From assembly GCA_028717055.1 (NCBI GenBank), contig JAQUOO010000011.1, positions 1 to 18,659 on the forward strand: 18,659 bases of DNA. Reading direction: 5' to 3'. The notes beneath the pieces were generated by a model that saw nothing but the letters and a program-made list of their open reading frames with translations, was not told the DNA's origin and ran no database searches. The position numbers and the translations under genes are program-made. The stretch is from Candidatus Omnitrophota bacterium. Its GTDB lineage: Bacteria; Omnitrophota; Gorgyraeia; Gygaellales; Profunditerraquicolaceae. Shown piece after piece: positions 13,784 through 18,659 of the stretch. Position 1 is the first letter of the stretch; the number at the start of each line of letters is the position of its first letter.

Positions 13784-15691
13784 CTAGAGCCCTGATTCCT
13801 CTTGCCTTGCAACCTGCTGCAAAATCTGATTTGCGGCACAGGCATCATCGTTATAATCATCGTTTCCTGAATTAGAATTGACCGGATTACTTTCCAGCTT
13901 CGCCATAGTGTTTTCCGAATACATGGGAACCTTGCCTTTATATTTATTCCGGTAAATTTTGCCTTCAAAGACATTCCCCCAAACGTGAATATCTTTTAAT
14001 TGCCTAGAATCAACAGCCAAAGGATCCTCCTGAAGAATGGTAAAGTCGGCAATCTTGCCCACAGCAATACTGCCTATCTCTTTTTCTTTTTGCAGAACAT
14101 AGGCGGCATTAATAGTAATAGCTTTTAACGCATCTTTAACACTGATCTTTTCCTCAGGCCCGGCGACTTTACCAGACATAGTCAAGCGATTTACCGCGCA
14201 CCAGGCAAGGGTAAGCGGGCTGGCTGGCGCCATTGGCGTATCAGAATGCAAAGATAAAGGGATATTATTTCTCAACAGGGAATTGCTGCGCACCATATAT
14301 TGCGCTCGCTCCGGACCAAGCCCGACTTCCGAATATCTATCAGCCAAAACATATACATAATAAGGATTAACGCTAACAATGCCGCCTAATTTACTAAGCA
14401 ATGCGGACTGTTTCGGCTCAGAGACGCAGTAATGTTCCAGAGAGAAACGGTGATCCTGGCGCGGATTTTCTTTCATTAATTTATCCAGAATACCGATGCT
14501 CACATCGTTGCCCAAATCTCCGTTAACATGGATACGAATCTGATAACCGGCATTCCAGTATAATCTGGCGCTGTCTTCCAGCTCCTGCGGAGGCTGAATC
14601 CACTGCCCTTTGTGGCCGTCAAGATAGGGATCTTTTAACTGCATATCCTGGGAAAAAGCAGCGCCGTCACAATAAAGTTTGATTTGCTTGGGTAAATAAT
14701 AAACGCGGTGCCCGTTTTTATGGCAAATAATTTCGGTTTCTTCAAGCGCTTTCGCCGGGCCGTATTTTTCATAGAGCACCTGGCCGCTGGGAATCAGTAA
14801 ATTCCTAAAAGACGTCCAATCGTTGTCAAACACCAGCTTCATTAGCTCCAAAGCAAAACCAGGCAGCATTATACCGGGATCCGCGGTGGTTGTCAGGCCG
14901 CTGGCGCTGACATACTGCTTGCACATTTCCAGGCCGCGGAAAAAACGAAGCGGCGAAGCTATGTGGGGATAAAGCGGTTTTACCACCAGGGAAAGCCCGG
15001 CTTCCCAGAAATGCCCGTTAGCAAAATCGGTTTGTTCGCTGGCATGGCCGTGCCCTTTAAGCGTCTGGCCTGTAATCTTCATGGCATTGAGCGCGGCAGT
15101 ATTCAGATAGAATTCATGCACAGAACGATGCCAGACAACAATTGGCCGGGTTAAAGAAATTCCGTCGAGATCCTTGCGGGAAAGTTTACCGTGAAAGTAT
15201 TGATGATAACCCCAGGTAAAAAGCCATTCTTTCTTGTCTTTCATCGCCTTTTCAGTAGCGCGCAGTTTTTCCAAATAGGCATTGCGTCCGCTAATGCCTT
15301 TTATCTTGGCCCAAGGCAGATCCCAATCATCAGGAGTAATAAAGTGCATCGGCGCAACCAGAGCGAACAACCAAAGGTGAAGATGCGGGTCAATCAACCC
15401 CGGAATAATGACCTTGCCGGCAAAACGGTTATCGATTCGATAATTTCTCCCCTTGAGAATTCTTTTAACCTCCTCAAGGCTGCCAACCGCAATAATCCGA
15501 TCTCCATCAACCGCAACCGCTGCAGCTAACGGTCTATTTTCTTCCATAGTAATTATCTTTTTGGCGGTATAAACTACTGCTTCATCTTGCGGCGTAAACA
15601 TTTTCCCAATGGATTCCAGCGAAAATGTCTGGGCAAAAGCCTGGCTGGTCAAGAAACAAAATAATAATAAAGTTATAAAGATTTTCGGCAT
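13784..15691 (-). CDS. Exported amidohydrolase (YtcJ-like, Amidohydro_3)
   Basis: 635 residues from ATG 15691, which has AGGAG nearby and starts a clear signal peptide (MPKIFITLLLFCFLTSQAFA, cleavage about residue 20). The frame is open to 15787, but that would add 32 polar residues before the signal and overlap thyX. The mature protein is a metal-dependent hydrolase: PGLIDPHLHLW (HxH at 103 and 105), then IHVNGDLG, LEHYC and LHSDTPMAP as likely metal or substrate sites, and SIAVGKIADFTIL near the C-terminus, the amidohydrolase beta-sandwich end. The order fits YtcJ-type Amidohydro_3 enzymes, usually cytoplasmic, so the signal peptide is notable. The last about 35 residues form a polar Asn/Asp-rich tail. 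The substrate cannot be told. It starts 27 bases after thyX on the same strand. Confidence 0.88.
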   Translation of the reverse strand: MPKIFITLLLFCFLTSQAFAQTFSLESIGKMFTPQDEAVVYTAKKIITMEENRPLAAAVAVDGDRIIAVGSLEEVKRILKGRNYRIDNRFAGKVIIPGLIDPHLHLWLFALVAPMHFITPDDWDLPWAKIKGISGRNAYLEKLRATEKAMKDKKEWLFTWGYHQYFHGKLSRKDLDGISLTRPIVVWHRSVHEFYLNTAALNAMKITGQTLKGHGHASEQTDFANGHFWEAGLSLVVKPLYPHIASPLRFFRGLEMCKQYVSASGLTTTADPGIMLPGFALELMKLVFDNDWTSFRNLLIPSGQVLYEKYGPAKALEETEIICHKNGHRVYYLPKQIKLYCDGAAFSQDMQLKDPYLDGHKGQWIQPPQELEDSARLYWNAGYQIRIHVNGDLGNDVSIGILDKLMKENPRQDHRFSLEHYCVSEPKQSALLSKLGGIVSVNPYYVYVLADRYSEVGLGPERAQYMVRSNSLLRNNIPLSLHSDTPMAPASPLTLAWCAVNRLTMSGKVAGPEEKISVKDALKAITINAAYVLQKEKEIGSIAVGKIADFTILQEDPLAVDSRQLKDIHVWGNVFEGKIYRNKYKGKVPMYSENTMAKLESNPVNSNSGNDDYNDDACAANQILQQVARQEESGL

Positions 15692-15717
15692 AGCGCTCTC
15701 CTTTCCAAAAGCATCCC

Positions 15718-16437
15718 TTACTTTTTTAGAGGATATTTCTTGCAGGTGAATTTTACGCCTTCGGGGCAATAGCCAAACGCAACGCACTTTGCGCCTGAAT
15801 TATTGAAAACCGCGGGTAGTTTCTGCCTGCATATCTTTAGCATTTCTTCGGCCAGCCTCCTAATCTCCCACTGCGCGCGAGCGCAGCAGCGTTCCTGAAA
15901 AAAATGCTCCAGTTCCCGGCAGTTCATCGTAACTACTATCTTTGTCTCGGAGGCCTGCGGCAATACAAAACGCGCATCCTGATTAGCGCTCTCCCCTTTC
16001 TTGCCTTTATTTTCAAAGGCCTTCAAAAGACAGTTGTAACTTTTCTGGATTTCCCGCATAGTATTTACATATTCTTTCCTCATTTCTTCGTCTGTTTCTA
16101 TCGAAGGAGGGATAATATAATCAAAATCCGATTCTTTGACATAACGCTGGCTTTGTTGTGAATACGAAGCGATTCTATGCCGTACCAATTGGTGGGTTAG
16201 CGCGCGGGAGACCCCTTCGATGGCAAAAGTAAATTTCACATGCTCAAGGGGACTTTTGTGGCCCGAGGAAACGACCTGCCTGACGAATTCTTCCTGTTTC
16301 ACGGGGTCTTTCAAGCCTTCGGCGAATATCTGCCCGGCAAAGCTTGCCGAATAACACTGCCGGCAGGCCGCATAGATTATCGACAGGGCATTTTGTGAAA
16401 AATCCAACAGCTCTATGTGCAGTTCTACTTGCGCCAT
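15718..16437 (-). CDS. thyX: FAD-dependent thymidylate synthase ThyX
   Basis: 239 residues. ThyX makes dTMP from dUMP using methylene-tetrahydrofolate with reduced FAD, in the cytoplasm. The ThyX signature RHRX7S is present as RHRIASYSQQS (residues 86-96), followed by QRY. Conserved SGHKSPLEHVKFTFAIEGVSRALTHQ precedes it, and the C-terminal NCRELEHFFQERCCARAQWEIR matches the dUMP-binding end. The ATG follows GGGAGG by 6 bases. It is the first of three same-strand genes (thyX, amidohydrolase, ferredoxin-nitroreductase) and may have its own promoter in the 67-base AT-rich gap upstream. The lack of a visible ThyA is consistent with it being the thymidylate synthase of this organism, but only this window is seen. 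Confidence 0.96.
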   Translation of the reverse strand: MAQVELHIELLDFSQNALSIIYAACRQCYSASFAGQIFAEGLKDPVKQEEFVRQVVSSGHKSPLEHVKFTFAIEGVSRALTHQLVRHRIASYSQQSQRYVKESDFDYIIPPSIETDEEMRKEYVNTMREIQKSYNCLLKAFENKGKKGESANQDARFVLPQASETKIVVTMNCRELEHFFQERCCARAQWEIRRLAEEMLKICRQKLPAVFNNSGAKCVAFGYCPEGVKFTCKKYPLKK

Positions 16438-16480
16438 TTATAGCCTCCCTCTTACTCAACCAAGTTGTATTTATCTACAT

Positions 16481-16506
16481 TAAAAATAAAAATCTTTTTC
16501 AAGATT
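16481..16506 (-). terminator. Weak intrinsic terminator after the metal-transporter permease
   Basis: On the minus strand AATCTT-GAAA-AAGATT forms a 6-bp stem with a GAAA tetraloop, followed by TTTTTATTTTTAA. The stem overlaps the TAA stop of the permease gene. It is AT-rich and short, so termination may be partial. The remaining gap up to thyX (16438-16480) is AT-rich and otherwise featureless. Confidence 0.45.
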
Positions 16507-17339
16507 ATCTGGTCAAAAGCCTGTTTAACAATGCCGACAGGCAATAAAAAACCGAAGCAAACAAAACTATCGTGGCTCCGCTTGCCGTCCCCCAATAATA
16601 CGATACGATTAAACCGGCGATACCGGAAAAAACGCTTATGATTACCGCCCCTGCCGTATATGAATGCGTGTTTCGCGCGAAGTTACGGCTGGCTGCCGCA
16701 GGTAAAACCAGAAGCGAATTAATGATTAAAATACCCGCCAGCCGTATCGAAACAGTCACTGCAATCGCAAGCAGTATCGTAAAGCTCGTCTCGATTAGAA
16801 ATGTGTTAACTCCCCGGCTGCGCGCCAAGGAAGGATTAACGCTGGTGATTATCATAGCATTACCTGCTATGCGCCAGTAAACCAAAACAACTATCGCTAT
16901 CAAAGAAAACCAGGCAATTTGCTTGGACGTAACTGCCAGGATATCCCCGATCAGATAGCTCGTATATTTAACGAACCCGCCCTGCCTGCTTAAAATGACA
17001 ATACCTAACGCAACAATAAAAGCAAAGAAAACGCCCAAAACGGTATCGATGGACGCCCTGGTTATATCTTTCAAGAAGTTTATGCCTATTGCCAAAGCTA
17101 CCGCCAGAATAATCATCGGCAGCGTCGGGTCATAAAAACCCAAAAGCACGCCTATCGCAATTCCCGTAAGCGCGGAATGGCCTAATACATCAGTAAAGAA
17201 AACCATCCGGTTATTAACCACCATTGTTCCTAAAAGCGCAAACAAGGGAGTAACGAGCAGCACGGCTAGAAGCGCATTCTTCATAAAAACATAATGCGTC
17301 CAGCCGAACGGAAGAACATCCATTATCTTATACCAAGCC

Positions 17340-17353
<14 letters not shown>
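16505..17353 (-). CDS. znuB: Zinc/manganese-type ABC transporter permease (ABC-3 family)
   Basis: 282 residues, strongly hydrophobic with about eight or nine membrane segments. Family stretches include MVFFTDVLGHSALTGIAIG (about 50-68, the conserved FFxDxxxHS..G region) and AGILIINSLLVLPAAASRNFA. It forms the membrane channel of a metal importer with the adjacent ATPase and binding protein. The ATG overlaps the ATPase stop by 14 bases, so the genes are coupled. Sequence alone cannot decide zinc from manganese or iron; ZnuB is a family-level name. Confidence 0.9.
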
Positions 17354-18125
<772 letters not shown>

Positions 18126-18137
18126 AAACGAATCTCC

Positions 18138-18659
18138 TTAAGATTGTTTAGCCAAAGCTCTTTTTAGAATATCCAGATTGCTTTCCATAACATTTATATA
18201 GGCATCGCAATCATCGCTCCCGGTTACCGCCGGATCCAGCACATATACTTTAGCGCCTGTCTCCTCGGCGATCGTCTGAGCTGCGGCAGCAGGATATTGA
18301 GGCTCGCTGAATAGCGGCAAAATGCCATTATTATTTATCAAATCTACGGTCTCGGCAAGTTCTTTTGCACTGGGCTCGCTCCCCGGCTCTCTCTCTACTA
18401 CAGCCGCAATTATCAGGCCAAATTCCCTGGCAAAATAAGGAAATGCTTCATGAAACGTTATAATTGACCGGCCCTTATAAATAGCTAATTCGGAATGCAT
18501 TTTTTGGCGCAACGCTTCCAGTTTTGCCACATAATTAGCCATATTTTTTGCATAGAGTTCTTTATGTTCAGTGTCAAATTCTTGCATTGCTTTACCCAAA
18601 TTCTTTACCTGGATTATCGCGTTAGAAATACTCACCCATACATGCGGGTTATCGCCTTC
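18138..18659 (-). CDS. znuA: Metal-binding ABC transporter substrate-binding protein (ZnuA/TroA-like), 5' end missing
   Basis: The frame is open to the last base, so the N-terminus, signal peptide and first part lie outside; 173 residues are visible. It begins EGDNPHVWVS, corresponding to the DPHxWL segment with a metal-ligand His (visible residue 6). Next are ITFHEAFPYFAREFGL (His70, the HxxF/Y region), FSEPQYP (Glu119) and VLDP (Asp142), the usual four-ligand pattern of ZnuA/TroA-type proteins. It captures Zn2+ or Mn2+ outside the membrane and delivers it to the permease. The gene ends 12 bases before the ATPase start, with the ATPase ribosome-binding site overlapping its stop. Confidence 0.9.
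   Translation of the reverse strand, partial: EGDNPHVWVSISNAIIQVKNLGKAMQEFDTEHKELYAKNMANYVAKLEALRQKMHSELAIYKGRSIITFHEAFPYFAREFGLIIAAVVEREPGSEPSAKELAETVDLINNNGILPLFSEPQYPAAAAQTIAEETGAKVYVLDPAVTGSDDCDAYINVMESNLDILKRALAKQS

Noticed and set aside
13726..13974. 82-residue leftward ORF, including an 18-codon TTG version ending on the nitroreductase start
   Set aside because: Most is an out-of-frame shadow of the amidohydrolase. The short version MKKIVIGVNGVYGNEGSI would overlap the next start by ATGA, but lacks a ribosome-binding site at usable distance.
15692..15787. Amidohydrolase start at 15787
   Set aside because: It would overlap thyX and hide the signal peptide; ATG 15691 has AGGAG at the right distance.
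16391..16406. Possible Rex half-site TTGTGAAAAATCC in thyX
   Set aside because: Only one half matches and it is inside coding sequence.

Overview
The window looks like a chromosomal stretch of a strictly anaerobic, fermentative bacterium. GC content is moderate, genes are tightly packed and mostly on the minus strand, and there is an electron-bifurcating-type [FeFe] hydrogenase with its complete maturation set, ferredoxin-like redox proteins and an FAD-dependent thymidylate synthase. No cytochrome or oxidase genes are visible. Gene style, and the short AT-rich CAAAATTCAAAAT-type intergenic repeat, would fit an uncultured lineage such as Omnitrophota, but that placement is a low-confidence inference. 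There are no phage, transposase or CRISPR genes.

Left part (1-4260): the C-terminal end of an FtsH-type protease and an overlapping lipoprotein gene run rightward and meet purN tail to tail. An imperfect palindromic repeat separates purN from an exported RnfG/NqrC-like FMN-binding protein and an MFS transporter. The MFS gene starts 11 bases after a tRNA-Thr(CGT). Between this tRNA and a rightward cold-shock gene lies a regulatory region with back-to-back promoters and a terminator-like hairpin in the cold-shock leader. A strong bidirectional terminator closes both the cold-shock unit and the hydrogenase operon.

Centre (4262-12861, minus strand): the main feature, a seven-gene operon rex-hydB-hydA-hydC-hydG-hydE-hydF. 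It starts at a near-consensus promoter flanked by a perfect Rex operator (12844-12861) and an imperfect one (12782-12799). HydABC should couple NADH plus reduced ferredoxin to H2; HydG, HydE and HydF build the H-cluster; Rex reads NADH/NAD+ and would open the operon when NADH accumulates. HydA carries an unusual H-cluster site: the L1 motif reads TSCSSAW, with Ser where the second Cys normally ligates the cluster, and the L2 motif reads MCC instead of MPC.

Right part (12902-18659, minus strand): a ferredoxin-nitroreductase fusion, an exported YtcJ-like amidohydrolase and thyX, followed upstream by a Zn/Mn-type ABC importer (permease, ATPase, and a substrate-binding protein cut by the window edge).
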